A DNA stretch of 64,000 nt from assembly GCA_947497175.1 (NCBI GenBank), contig CANMFM010000004.1, forward strand, positions 496,001-560,000, in the 5' to 3' direction. The notes under the pieces were generated by a model. It was not told the origin of the DNA. It searched no databases and saw only the letters and a list, made by a program, of their open reading frames with translations. Each line of letters starts with the position of its first letter. Positions within the stretch are counted from its first letter, which is position 1. Position numbers and translations under genes: made by a program. This DNA comes from an uncultured Aquimarina sp. (GTDB taxonomy: Bacteria > Bacteroidota > Bacteroidia > Flavobacteriales > Flavobacteriaceae). Below are positions 18,401 to 26,965 of the stretch, in pieces.

Positions 18401-21015
18401 GAAATCACATCGAAATTGTGTTTTGTATCAGTAAGCAACATTCCTCTAGCCTTGTCTCCTTTGGGTACGTTGAGCCCGATATAGGTAGTATATGGCGAAT
18501 ATTTTTTTGACAGTATATCAGTACTAAAATCACCTCCATTTTCGTATACTTTGGTGATAAACGAAGCTTTGAGCATCCCGGCGGCTTTATTTTGAAGCTT
18601 TGGTTTTATACTAAGACTTGCTTTGCCTTCGCTAGAAATTTTTCCTTTAAAAACTTCTTGTTCTTCAGTGCCAAAAGGACGAGTAGGATCGTCAAAGATA
18701 TATCCAGGAAAGCTCTTAAAGGTTGTTTTACCTGGAATAAATCGAACATTGATATCAGTTTGAAGGTTTTTAGCTACTGCTCCATGCAACCAAAGTACTT
18801 CTAAATTTCCTTTAATTTTCTCATTGCCGCCCAGTATTTCATCTTCAAAAGTGGTTTTGATTTTTAATCGATTTGGTTTTATCGTTTCTATTTTTAGTGC
18901 TTTTGTAAAGCTTGCCCCACCCACAATTACTTTGGCTTGCCAATTTCCGGTAGGGGCTTCGTTTGGTGTAGTAACTACGAATTTGTAAAAATTGTTGATT
19001 TCTTTGGTTTGAGTTTCCTGATAGGTAACCTTACCATAGGGGTCTCTTAACTCAAACTTTACAGGATGTCCCTTTGGAAGTTTATTGGCATTATCATTTA
19101 ACATAAAAGACAAGAACAAGGTATCTCCGGGTCGCCATACACCACGTTCTCCATACATAAAACCTTTGATTCCTTTTTGAAGACGAACACCAGAAACATC
19201 AAATTTACTCACAGATAATGAATTACCATCATTTAATCTCACATAGGTACGTTGTCTTCCTGAAGCAACAATAGCAAAATATACCGGTCGATCGGCATCA
19301 AAAGTGGTCATTCCTTCAGCATCTGTAGTAGAAATACCTACTTCTTGTTGTTGAAAATTATAAAAGGTAATCTTGGCATTTGAAACGGGACTTGTAGTGA
19401 GGATATCGTTTACTGTTACCATATAGGAATGATTCAACCCTTTTTTGACCACAACTCCCAAGTTAGAAGCCAGTACATTTGCAGCTACTTTTCGTTCTCT
19501 GAAATAAGAAGTACTACAAGGTTCGTCTCTTTCTTGCCAATTGTATCCATAATAATCATCATAGTAGTATTGAGAAGAATCCCAAAAACTGGATTCTTCT
19601 TCCTCTTCATAGTTTTCGGCAAGCTCGTCGATTTTAATGTCGTTACCTTTTTCTCCTTCACATTTATAGAGGGAATATTCTTTGCTATAATTAAGCTCTA
19701 CACGATAAATAGCTCCTGCATCCGGCTTTATTAATTCTTCCAGATCAATGGCAAAAGCATTCCATTTACTAAGGTTTAAAGATGTGTTTTCTTGTAAATT
19801 GATTAACTTTTTGGCTACAGGTCTAGCTACGGTTCTTAGATTGCTTGATCCACCCAGGTTATTGTTTTGTAAAAACTGAAGAATATTGTCTTGAAACACC
19901 TTAACCACCTGAACTTCAACTGCACGCAGGTTGATCGCTTCAAAATTAAATTTTAAATTATCTGACGTCGGTAAAAGGACTCCATTTTGTAATAATCTTA
20001 CTTCTGGTTTTGGCTGTTGAAAAGATATCTTTTCAGAATATGTATTCTTAAGTCTATACGCATCGGTACTCTGAATTCCTTCAAAAACAATAACTTCTAA
20101 GGTTCCTTTGAGTTCGGCCTTAGGATATACCTTTAATACATTTCCTTGTACGGTATATTTTAAATCATTTGCTCCGGAAACAGTAACCAAACCATTAAAA
20201 TTCTGGTTTTTCTTTAATGGATCCGAAAAATTAATTTCTATGTATTGCTTATCAACATTTGCCACAGAAAGACTAATGACAGAAAAGTTGTTTTTACCCG
20301 GGATAGACAGAACATCTTCACCTTCGGTATCAATATCAAAATTTTTCCCTGACCATTTGATTTCTACTTCAGAATCATCCTCGAAACGCTGAATACTATC
20401 TATTCTAAAACTAAACTGCTTGCTTTTGTCTATTGATTCGTTGAAAGTTACAGATATATTATTCCCTTTTTGGGAAGCGGTTATTAATTGTTTAGCGATA
20501 TCAAATTGCAATTGATCGCTAGAGGTCAAAGTTCCATCAATATATTGCCAATCTTTGCTATAAGATTGAAGACTCTGTGTAATTACTGAAAATTGCTGTT
20601 TCAGTGTTTGTACACTAAACACAAACTCATCGTCTAAATCTTCTTTCAAATTTTTTACTAAATCCTTTAGATCAAGCGTAAATGTATATTGCGTATCTTC
20701 TTCAAATCCCTCTTCGGGTTGAAAAGAAATTGTTCGGTTATTTACTGCAATTATTTTTCCTTTTACCTTAGGGGAGACGGTAAGTATTTTTTTAGATAAC
20801 TCCTGGTTATCGTCCCAACCCTCAACCGGGGTTTGTAAAACTACATACACATTATCATGCACTGAAATTACTCCTGTGGAGACATCTGAGATATAATCTT
20901 GGTATTTGTTAAGTTCTGAGGCATTGGCTTCGGCAAGAGCACGAGCATCTTTTTTCTTACATGAGGATACAAGGGTTACAATCAGTAACACATAGAGCAT
21001 TCTTGATAATCGCAT
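15490..21015 (-). CDS. Thioester-containing alpha-2-macroglobulin family lipoprotein
   Basis: 1841 residues starting with a lipoprotein signal whose lipobox is LVSSC (Cys about 19), so the protein is expected to be lipid-anchored. The long N-terminal half is a chain of macroglobulin (MG) beta domains, followed by the bait-region/CUB area. GCVEQ near residue 1400 is the CxEQ internal thioester, within the alpha-alpha toroid thioester domain (RYPHGCVEQTTSAAFPQ); the C-terminus holds the receptor-like MG10 domain. Bacterial homologues (E. coli YfhM) trap proteases in the periplasm and work with PBP1C in wall repair. Length is above the ~1650 of YfhM, as is common in Bacteroidetes. Confidence 0.94.
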   Translation of the reverse strand: MRLSRMLYVLLIVTLVSSCKKKDARALAEANASELNKYQDYISDVSTGVISVHDNVYVVLQTPVEGWDDNQELSKKILTVSPKVKGKIIAVNNRTISFQPEEGFEEDTQYTFTLDLKDLVKNLKEDLDDEFVFSVQTLKQQFSVITQSLQSYSKDWQYIDGTLTSSDQLQFDIAKQLITASQKGNNISVTFNESIDKSKQFSFRIDSIQRFEDDSEVEIKWSGKNFDIDTEGEDVLSIPGKNNFSVISLSVANVDKQYIEINFSDPLKKNQNFNGLVTVSGANDLKYTVQGNVLKVYPKAELKGTLEVIVFEGIQSTDAYRLKNTYSEKISFQQPKPEVRLLQNGVLLPTSDNLKFNFEAINLRAVEVQVVKVFQDNILQFLQNNNLGGSSNLRTVARPVAKKLINLQENTSLNLSKWNAFAIDLEELIKPDAGAIYRVELNYSKEYSLYKCEGEKGNDIKIDELAENYEEEEESSFWDSSQYYYDDYYGYNWQERDEPCSTSYFRERKVAANVLASNLGVVVKKGLNHSYMVTVNDILTTSPVSNAKITFYNFQQQEVGISTTDAEGMTTFDADRPVYFAIVASGRQRTYVRLNDGNSLSVSKFDVSGVRLQKGIKGFMYGERGVWRPGDTLFLSFMLNDNANKLPKGHPVKFELRDPYGKVTYQETQTKEINNFYKFVVTTPNEAPTGNWQAKVIVGGASFTKALKIETIKPNRLKIKTTFEDEILGGNEKIKGNLEVLWLHGAVAKNLQTDINVRFIPGKTTFKSFPGYIFDDPTRPFGTEEQEVFKGKISSEGKASLSIKPKLQNKAAGMLKASFITKVYENGGDFSTDILSKKYSPYTTYIGLNVPKGDKARGMLLTDTKHNFDVISVDEKGNPKSVKDLEVYVYKVDWRWWWDTSEDNLSSYNRGSYHNEVFKTKITTNSRGKANFTFELKYPEWGRYLVRVVDPSGGHATGKTMYIDWPGWAGKSRKNDPSAATMLLFSTDKKTYTVGEKAIVTFPSSTEGRALVTVENGTEVLSSMWVMPQKGETKFELPIEELYTPNIYIHITLLQPHASTANDLPIRLYGIVPISVEDPNTKVQPKLTMPDVLRPEETVTLKVSETNGKPMTYSIAIVDEGLLDLTRFKTPNPWTSFYAREALGVKTWDVYDEVVGAYGGRINQVFSIGGDAEAGGSKAKKANRFKPMVVFEGPFEVKQGETQLHQIKIPKYVGSVRTMIVASDVHNAAYGSVEKTIPVRKPLMVLTSIPRKMTPGEKVTIPVTVFAMENKVKNVVVTLKPNKGFRVLGETQKNLSFSQPDEKMTYFDIEVLEGASITDIEVVAKGAGEKASYKVPIDIINPNPMTTEVTSVVLEPNGQEEINFEAFGISGSNSATIEMSSLPPMNFESRLSYLIRYPHGCVEQTTSAAFPQLYLEDIFSLSSEKKAKIQKNIEAAIYRLKRYIQPNGGLSYWPGYSNPNDWGTTYAGHFLLEANKKGYVLPIGFKSNWISYQRQQAKRWRSGGNDLAQAYRLYTLALAGSPDLASMNRLREMSNVSNNAKFRLAVAYSLIGQKNAAETLLNSATLHFKQKQNYYYTYGSANRNRAMALETLVALKQKTKARQIAVDLAKELSSKDWMSTQTTSYALMAMAKYAEYVGGKGVNVNYTLNGKSSTANTDKTLTTSGEVAIQKDNTLVLKNNKDNTIFVQLATSGILPVGQEKVLQSNFKAIIDYKNRQGKIIDPTQLPQGTDFVAEVTITNTTNSTVKDIALTEIFPSGWEVVNTRFTDFGSFRTNNVTHTDIRDDRVNFYFDVKPKESKTMTILLNASYLGKYYLPGIQCEAMYDNEYVVRTQGKWVEVVK

Positions 21016-21061
21016 AAAAGGATTGGATTTAGTTGACCTTATAAATGTAAGATATTTTATA

Positions 21062-21088
21062 ATAAAAAAGCCCTCTAATTAGAGGGCT
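21062..21088 (-). terminator. Rho-independent terminator after the isoaspartyl peptidase gene
   Basis: AGCCCTCTAATTAGAGGGCT forms a perfect 8-bp stem with an AATT loop; on the minus strand it is followed by a T tract. It lies 22 bp beyond the stop of the peptidase gene and before the alpha-2-macroglobulin gene, so the latter has its own promoter. Confidence 0.85.
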
Positions 21089-21110
21089 CCTGTATAAAAC
21101 TCAAATTTTA

Positions 21111-22181
21111 CTATTCTTTATAAATTCCGATAGTCAATTCTCCGTTGGCATTCATAGTAGCTCGATACATTCCTTCGGTATTAAATTCCATCGCAATATT
21201 ACCTTGATGATCAATGGCCACTATACCACCTGTACCTCCAAGTTTAGTAAGCTTTTTTTGAATTACTTCTTTAGATGCTTCTTCAAGCGAGATTTTTTTA
21301 TACTCCATCATCGCCGAAATATCATAGGCAACCATTCCGCGGATAAAATATTCTCCCCAACCCGTGCTAGAAACGGCACACGTTGCATTATTGGCGTAGG
21401 TACCTGCGCCAATAATAGGTGAATCTCCTATACGATTCCATTTTTTGGCAGTCATACCTCCTGTAGAGGTTCCTGCAGCAAGGTTTCCGTGTTTGTCGAG
21501 TGCTACACAGCCTACTGTTCCAAATTTAGAATCTTTTATCTCGGGATCATAAAAAGAAGTTGCACTTTTGGCGTCAGGATGCTCTGGGGCCTTTTTTACC
21601 TTTTTAAGAGCTTTCATTCGGTTTTCGGTATAAAAATACTTTGGGTCAACAATCTCTAGTTTTCTTTCTTTAGCAAATTGCTCTGCCCCTCTACCCGAAA
21701 GCATTACATGTGGCGAGTTAAGCATGACTTCTTTTGCCAGATTGATTGGGTTTTTTACTACTGAGACCCCGGCAACTGCACCCGCATTTAAGGTACTACC
21801 ATCCATAATTGAAGCATCCAACTCATTGATTTCATCATATGTAAAGACAGCTCCTTTTCCGGCATTAAACAATGGCGAGTCTTCAAGAACGTTGATTGTT
21901 TTTTCGACAGCCTCAAGACTAGTGCCTCCATTTTTAAGAATTGTATGCCCAGTTTTTATGGCTTCCTCTAACTTAGTTTTGTAAGCCGCTTCTTTTTCGG
22001 GTGTCATATTTTCTTTTAGAATAGTTCCTGCTCCTCCATGAATCACAATACCGAAGGTGTTAACAGTTGGTTTAGTATCTTGTTTTGTGGTATTTGATAA
22101 CACCGTTTCAGCAGTTCCTTTTGGTTGTTCTTTACATGCCAAGAACAAAGCAAAACTCAAAAAGATAAGTACCTTTTTCAT
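21111..22181 (-). CDS. Isoaspartyl peptidase/L-asparaginase (Ntn hydrolase), lipoprotein
   Basis: A 356-residue plant-type asparaginase with GIVIHGGAGT at the start of the mature fold, SGRGAEQFA, and the autocleavage site in KFGTVGCVALDKHG, where the threonine becomes the N-terminal nucleophile of the beta subunit; AAGTSTGGMT supports the substrate site. It removes isoaspartyl residues from damaged peptides or hydrolyses asparagine. The N-terminus is a lipoprotein signal (FALFLAC), placing it outside the cytoplasm, as is usual in Bacteroidetes. It begins 4 bp after the TIR gene ends and is probably expressed from the same promoter. Confidence 0.93.
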   Translation of the reverse strand: MKKVLIFLSFALFLACKEQPKGTAETVLSNTTKQDTKPTVNTFGIVIHGGAGTILKENMTPEKEAAYKTKLEEAIKTGHTILKNGGTSLEAVEKTINVLEDSPLFNAGKGAVFTYDEINELDASIMDGSTLNAGAVAGVSVVKNPINLAKEVMLNSPHVMLSGRGAEQFAKERKLEIVDPKYFYTENRMKALKKVKKAPEHPDAKSATSFYDPEIKDSKFGTVGCVALDKHGNLAAGTSTGGMTAKKWNRIGDSPIIGAGTYANNATCAVSSTGWGEYFIRGMVAYDISAMMEYKKISLEEASKEVIQKKLTKLGGTGGIVAIDHQGNIAMEFNTEGMYRATMNANGELTIGIYKE

Positions 22182-22185
22182 ATGT

Positions 22186-23169
22186 TTAAGATAATTTGTG
22201 TTTACAATAATCTACCAGTGCAATTCTTCCCTGGAAAAATCTAAATGTTAAATGTATACTATTTCCGCCATTATCCTCTAAGCTTATAGATTTATTTAAC
22301 TCAAAATCACAGGGTTGATTAATACCGCCTTCGATTGCTATATTATCTGCATATAAAGCGAACCCTTTATCCAGCTTTTGCAAAGGTTCTATTTTACCAA
22401 GTATTCCCGGGATAGTTCCAGATTTATTAATGATTAATGAACCATAACCTTGAGTTTTTTCAATAACTACCTCAATATCTTCTCTTGGATTTATATTTTT
22501 GAGCATCACAGCCGGATACTCCGGGTGGGCAATTAATAACGTATACAACTTACGCGTTCTAATAATAAAATGTGCTAATCCTTTTTCATCAGAACTTCCC
22601 TCAAGATAAGTCGAATTGTTTGCTACGAGTACTGCCTTGGCATTTTTTACAGGATCTGCATCCTGACCTACTATCTTTATAGAAAAAATAAAAGGTTTGG
22701 CACTTATCATTGTAGAGAGTTTCGACCATCTTCTTCCAAAAAACGTTTGATCTTTTGTTAATTTCTTTTCGATCAAAATGGCTAATTCTTCTGGAGTTTT
22801 TTTTTGAAGATTGATGTACCCAATCGTTTTAAGAATTCCTGGGATTTCTGTATCATCAAACCTTGCGGGTAAGATGTACTCCCGACTTTCTTGAAACGCC
22901 CGAGCTTGCATCGAAACTCTCTCATGATTTGTCCATAATTTCTGATTGTAAAAACCCGATATAAAAAGCACCGTGTATTGAGCTTTATTTTGATAAATCT
23001 CTGATAAATATTCATATAGATTTTTACCCCATAGATTTGCTTCTTCAAACAAATCATAGAAAACTTTGATTCCTTTTTTCTTCAGGCTATTTGCAACTTC
23101 CTCTACATATGCCCGGTTCTCTCCCGCAAAAGAGAGCGCAACATCATACTCATAGCTGTTATTTCTCAT
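22186..23169 (-). CDS. TIR-domain protein with a C-terminal carboxypeptidase-regulatory-like domain
   Basis: The first 150 residues are a bacterial TIR domain: YDVALSFAGENRAYVEEVA, KVFYDLFEEANLWGKNL, YTVLFISGFY and WTNHERVSMQ, the last matching the W..HE motif of TIR helix 3. Glutamates in the FEEANLW loop are candidates for the NADase catalytic residue. Residues 160-235 (VDPVKNAKAVLV-like strand pattern through KNINPRED) look like a CarboxypepD_reg/Ig-like beta domain, and the last 80 residues are beta-rich. The first codon of the track ORF is GTG followed at once by ATG (23169), preferred here. No signal peptide. It precedes an isoaspartyl peptidase gene by 4 bp. TIR proteins of this build often act in defence or signalling; function here unknown. 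Confidence 0.8.
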   Translation of the reverse strand: MRNNSYEYDVALSFAGENRAYVEEVANSLKKKGIKVFYDLFEEANLWGKNLYEYLSEIYQNKAQYTVLFISGFYNQKLWTNHERVSMQARAFQESREYILPARFDDTEIPGILKTIGYINLQKKTPEELAILIEKKLTKDQTFFGRRWSKLSTMISAKPFIFSIKIVGQDADPVKNAKAVLVANNSTYLEGSSDEKGLAHFIIRTRKLYTLLIAHPEYPAVMLKNINPREDIEVVIEKTQGYGSLIINKSGTIPGILGKIEPLQKLDKGFALYADNIAIEGGINQPCDFELNKSISLEDNGGNSIHLTFRFFQGRIALVDYCKHKLS

Positions 23170-23234
23170 CACTGACTTATTTTCTTTTTTAACCTAAAAC
23201 TGACATGTTCTTTTTTTCAAAAAAACCTCTACTA

Positions 23235-23242
23235 CAAAATTA
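23235..23242 (-). promoter_or_regulatory. Putative -7 element for the TIR-peptidase operon
   Basis: TAATTTTG on the minus strand matches TAnnTTTG exactly, about 66 bp before the TIR start. The -33 position is occupied by the twin repeat at 23255-23286 rather than by a TTG. Confidence 0.4.
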
Positions 23243-23254
23243 CTTTCTTTATTT

Positions 23255-23286
23255 GGAAATATTCCATTTTTAATAGGAAATATTCC
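23255..23286. repeat. Two direct copies of GGAAATATTCC spaced 21 bp
   Basis: GGAAATATTCC occurs at 23255-23265 and 23276-23286, exactly two helical turns apart, in the intergenic region between the TIR gene and the radical SAM gene. Each copy is itself a GGAA/TTCC inverted repeat, so this looks like a regulator binding site on one DNA face. No regulator can be named. Confidence 0.5.
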
Positions 23287-23326
23287 AACAAAAGTTTTAC
23301 TTTTAAACCGTAAAAAAACCGTACTC

Positions 23327-24400
23327 ATGAAACCGAAAAACCACATAAAAGGCAGGGGCGCACAAGAAAAAGTACATAATCGCTTCTCTAAAAATCAGTA
23401 TGAAACAAGAGACGATTTCTTAAATTATTGCCAAAAAGAAGGAGAGCAAATCGACAGGTATCAAACTACCTTTATCGAAACATTTCCTAAAACGATTGTA
23501 AATAAAGTTACCAGCCCCGACGTTGGAATGATGTATTCGCTTAATCCATATCAGGGATGCGAACATGGGTGTGTATATTGCTATGCCCGCAACTCTCATG
23601 AGTACTGGGGGTATGGTGCAGGAATAGATTTTGAAAGCAAAATTTTAGTCAAAAAAAATGCGCCTGAGCTATTAGAGAAAAAATTAAGAAGTAAAAACTG
23701 GACGGCCTACCCTATTGCTCTTTCGGGAAATACAGATTGCTATCAACCTATCGAAAAAAAACTTAAGATCACACGACAGTTACTGGAAATATTCCTAAAA
23801 TATAAACACCCCGTTGGGATTATTACCAAAAACGCACTTATACAAAGGGATATTGACATCTTATCTGATTTATCCAAAGATAATCTGGTCTCAGTCTTTT
23901 TGTCAATTACCTCATTAAAGGAAGAAACCAGACGAATTTTAGAACCCAGGACAGCCAGTATAAAAAAGCGCTTGGAAACTCTGGAGAAATTAAATTCTGC
24001 CGGTATTCCGACACATGTAATGATGGCTCCAATAATTCCTTCGATTAATAGTCACGAAATTTTACCTCTTGCCGATGAAATATCTAAACGAGGGGCCAAA
24101 AGTATGGGATATACCATTGTACGACTTAATGGCGCTATTGGTAATATATTTACCAAATGGCTCGAAAACACTTTACCTGATAGAAAAGACAAAATCCTTC
24201 ATCAAATCATGGAATGTCATAATGGAACTCTTCATGATAGTGAATTTGGCAGAAGAATGAAGGGTTCTGGTATTATTGCCGATCAAATCCACCAACTCTT
24301 CACATTGGCCCGTAAAAAACATTTTCCGAGAACAGAGCAATTTCAATTAAACTGTGAGTTGCATAAATACTATAAAGATGGGCAGCTGAAGCTATTTTGA
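23327..24400 (+). CDS. Radical SAM protein, PA0069/SPL-like family
   Basis: A 357-residue radical SAM enzyme with the cluster motif CEHGCVYCYARNSHEYWG (CxxxCxxC) preceded by NPYQG, the signature of the PA0069/COG1533 SplB-like family. IALSGNTDCYQPIEK and ITKNALIQRDIDIL are further family blocks. Relatives of spore photoproduct lyase use a 4Fe-4S cluster and SAM; the substrate of the PA0069 group is not established and DNA photoproduct repair is only a guess. It stands alone, divergent from the TIR gene, and is followed by a 505-bp gene-free region. Confidence 0.9.
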   Translation: MKPKNHIKGRGAQEKVHNRFSKNQYETRDDFLNYCQKEGEQIDRYQTTFIETFPKTIVNKVTSPDVGMMYSLNPYQGCEHGCVYCYARNSHEYWGYGAGIDFESKILVKKNAPELLEKKLRSKNWTAYPIALSGNTDCYQPIEKKLKITRQLLEIFLKYKHPVGIITKNALIQRDIDILSDLSKDNLVSVFLSITSLKEETRRILEPRTASIKKRLETLEKLNSAGIPTHVMMAPIIPSINSHEILPLADEISKRGAKSMGYTIVRLNGAIGNIFTKWLENTLPDRKDKILHQIMECHNGTLHDSEFGRRMKGSGIIADQIHQLFTLARKKHFPRTEQFQLNCELHKYYKDGQLKLF

Positions 24401-24905
24401 TTCTAGTATTCTCTTTTATGTCTGTTGTAATACCTAAATAATCGACAAAATAAAAAATTCTAACCTTCAGTTTAATAAACATTTAACGTAACCGCAAAGT
24501 TTTATGTCTGCAAAAAATGTAATTTTGGGCAACCAATTTAATGTAATATTACGGCTCTATTTCCAACAAAATAGCTAATCCAAAAAATTCTTAAAATGAA
24601 AACACCCCAACACTTTTCAGGAATACGTAGCAGTGTTTCAATTCTCCTGCTATGTAGCAATATGCAATGCCAAAATTAATTAAAGTTAACGCTTCGGTAA
24701 AACGTTAAATACGTATCGCGCACCTATTTCACATGGTATTAAACCCCTTCAGGGGCTATTGTACATTCTTTGTGATTACATGACATTTTTAGATCACATA
24801 ATTCAATATTAATTATAAAATTGAGACAAATTCCTCTCAACATCCTTTAGCACAAAAACCAATTTACTTAAATATGTATACAATTAACTCTTAAAACCTA
24901 AACAT
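24401..24905 (+). other. Gene-poor leader region upstream of the metalloprotease
   Basis: 505 bp with no gene in the ORF track. A 27-codon ORF (24596-24679, MKTPQHFSGIRS then SVSILLLC) is present but weakly supported. There is a CCCCTTCAGGGG hairpin near 24743 and a TTAACG...CGTTAA pair around 24690-24710. GC content is higher between 24600 and 24770 than around it. It may be a long structured 5' leader; I see no tRNA or known riboswitch. Confidence 0.4.
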
Positions 24906-26897
24906 ATGAAACGTATTTTTACATTCGTCGTCATTTTATTAATGATCTCCCCTTTTTTTGCCCAATCCCAAAACATTAAACCTAAACATCAAATTACCTT
25001 AGCAAAGACATCTGGACAAGCTTTTGAAGAAGTATCTTTTTTTAGCCTAAAAACCCAAAAAAACCAAGTTCAAATCCCAAAAGAATTTAAAAATTACACC
25101 ATTCTTTCGATGAACAAGGCTGCTATGAAAAGTTTTACTTCTTCAGCTCCAGAAACTATGAGTTTTTCTTTACCAGGAAAAAAAAACTCTATGTTACTAG
25201 AACTGGTAAAAGTCAACATCTTTACAGATGATTTTTCGATCGTAGAAATGCCCTCAGAAAACGTCATAAAACCCAAAAATAAGGTATTACATTATAGAGG
25301 CATTGTAAAAAATAGTCCAAACTCAATTGCTGCGATTACTATTGTCGATCAAGAAATCTCAGGAATCATAAGTCTTGAGGATGAAGTCGGAAATCTGGTC
25401 CTTGGCAAATTAGACGCCAGTCGGGATCATATCCTATATGCAGATAAAGACATTAGTCATCTCAACAACTTTGTTTGCAAAACTAATGATTCTTACAAAA
25501 GAGCATTAAAGGAAACTAATGTTTCTAAACAAGCACCTGCAGCCAATGCAACCAAATGTCCAGGGATCTTTTTTGATATTGCCAATGACATCGTGAGAGA
25601 TAAAGGCGGCTCTCAAGGGGCTTCAAACTATATTCAATCGATTTTTAATCAGGTTGCCATTCTGTATAATAATGAAGACGTGAATATCAAAATTTCAGGA
25701 ATTAGAACCTGGACCTCAACCGCACCCTTCAATAACCTTAATAATTATCGAAGTTACAGGAATCAAAATGGTTTTAATGGAGACCTTGGGCACTTTGTTA
25801 CCTACAATTATTCTGGTGGCGTGGCGTGGCTCAACGGGTTGTGTGGTTCATATCTATATGGACTATCCGGGATTAATCGTAGTTACAATAATGTCCCAAG
25901 GTATTCATGGACGGTAAATGTTATTGCTCATGAATTAGGTCACAATTTCGGATCAAATCATACTCATTCTTGTGCTTGGAATGGCAATAACACTGCTATT
26001 GACGGCTGTTACACTACTGAAGGCGGGTGTAGCAGACCTGGAATCCCATCTAATGGAGGAACGATCATGAGTTACTGTCATTTGACAAGTACTGGAATTA
26101 ATTTAACAAAAGGGTTTGGACCTCAACCCGGAAATGTAATTCGCAGCACTATTAATAGAGCAAATTGTGTAGACACTTGCGATGGCGGTGGAGGAGGTGA
26201 TGAAGTAAGTTGCACCGGTATTGAAGAATGGTCGGATAGCGTAAACTATACAGCGGGAGACAAAGTAACCTATCAAGGAAAATTATTTGAAAGAACTGAA
26301 AATAATGGATGGAACGAGTTGGGTACTTGTAGTCAAGACCTATGTTATGGAGTTGATCAATGGTCATCCAACACAAGTTATTCTCCCGGAGATCTTGTTG
26401 TGTATCAAGGAACATTATTTAAAAGAAATGAAAATAATGGATGGGATACTTTAGGAGACTGCGGAAACAATAGCAATCCTTGTTCAGGAATAGACAACTG
26501 GTCAGAAAATGTAAATTATAGTGCAGGCGACAGAGTTGTTTATCAAGGAACACTTTTTGAATGGAATGGAAATGAATGGATAGAAATTGCAACTTGCGCC
26601 ACTACACAAGCATCACTTCCAGGTGCTTCTAGCGTTCCAAAGACCGCTACTGTAATGGTATATCCTAATCCTGCTACAGATTATTTACACATAACAATAA
26701 ATAATTTGCGAGATAACGCATCGATTGTTATAAAAAACATCCAAGGTAAGAATGTTATTACCAAACTTATCAAAGAAGAATCTCCTAATGGAAGTATCAA
26801 AGAAACACTTAATATTCAATCATTACACAGTGGTGTGTATTTTATACAAATCATCACTAACGGGTCCATAATTAACAAGAAGATTACTATTAAGTAA
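24906..26897 (+). CDS. Secreted reprolysin-like (M12B) zinc metalloprotease with T9SS tail
   Basis: 663 residues: signal peptide (FTFVVILLMISPFFAQS), a propeptide to about 215, a metzincin catalytic domain with HELGHNFGSNH (about 342-352) and a following Met-turn (GGTIMSYCH), then three cysteine-flanked chitin-binding-like modules of about 45 residues each (CTGIEEWSDSVNYTAGDKV, CYGVDQWSSNTSYSPGDLV, CSGIDNWSENVNYSAGDRV), and a type A T9SS sorting domain beginning VYPNPATDYLHI. It is an extracellular protease exported by the type IX system; the modules are CBM5/12-like and could bind chitin or other glycans. It is 68 bp upstream of a second T9SS protein, possibly cotranscribed. Confidence 0.92.
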   Translation: MKRIFTFVVILLMISPFFAQSQNIKPKHQITLAKTSGQAFEEVSFFSLKTQKNQVQIPKEFKNYTILSMNKAAMKSFTSSAPETMSFSLPGKKNSMLLELVKVNIFTDDFSIVEMPSENVIKPKNKVLHYRGIVKNSPNSIAAITIVDQEISGIISLEDEVGNLVLGKLDASRDHILYADKDISHLNNFVCKTNDSYKRALKETNVSKQAPAANATKCPGIFFDIANDIVRDKGGSQGASNYIQSIFNQVAILYNNEDVNIKISGIRTWTSTAPFNNLNNYRSYRNQNGFNGDLGHFVTYNYSGGVAWLNGLCGSYLYGLSGINRSYNNVPRYSWTVNVIAHELGHNFGSNHTHSCAWNGNNTAIDGCYTTEGGCSRPGIPSNGGTIMSYCHLTSTGINLTKGFGPQPGNVIRSTINRANCVDTCDGGGGGDEVSCTGIEEWSDSVNYTAGDKVTYQGKLFERTENNGWNELGTCSQDLCYGVDQWSSNTSYSPGDLVVYQGTLFKRNENNGWDTLGDCGNNSNPCSGIDNWSENVNYSAGDRVVYQGTLFEWNGNEWIEIATCATTQASLPGASSVPKTATVMVYPNPATDYLHITINNLRDNASIVIKNIQGKNVITKLIKEESPNGSIKETLNIQSLHSGVYFIQIITNGSIINKKITIK

Positions 26898-26965
26898 CAT
26901 ACGTCAAAATGACAATAAGGGTATGTATTCTCATGCATACCCTTTAATTCTCAACAAGCAATATC

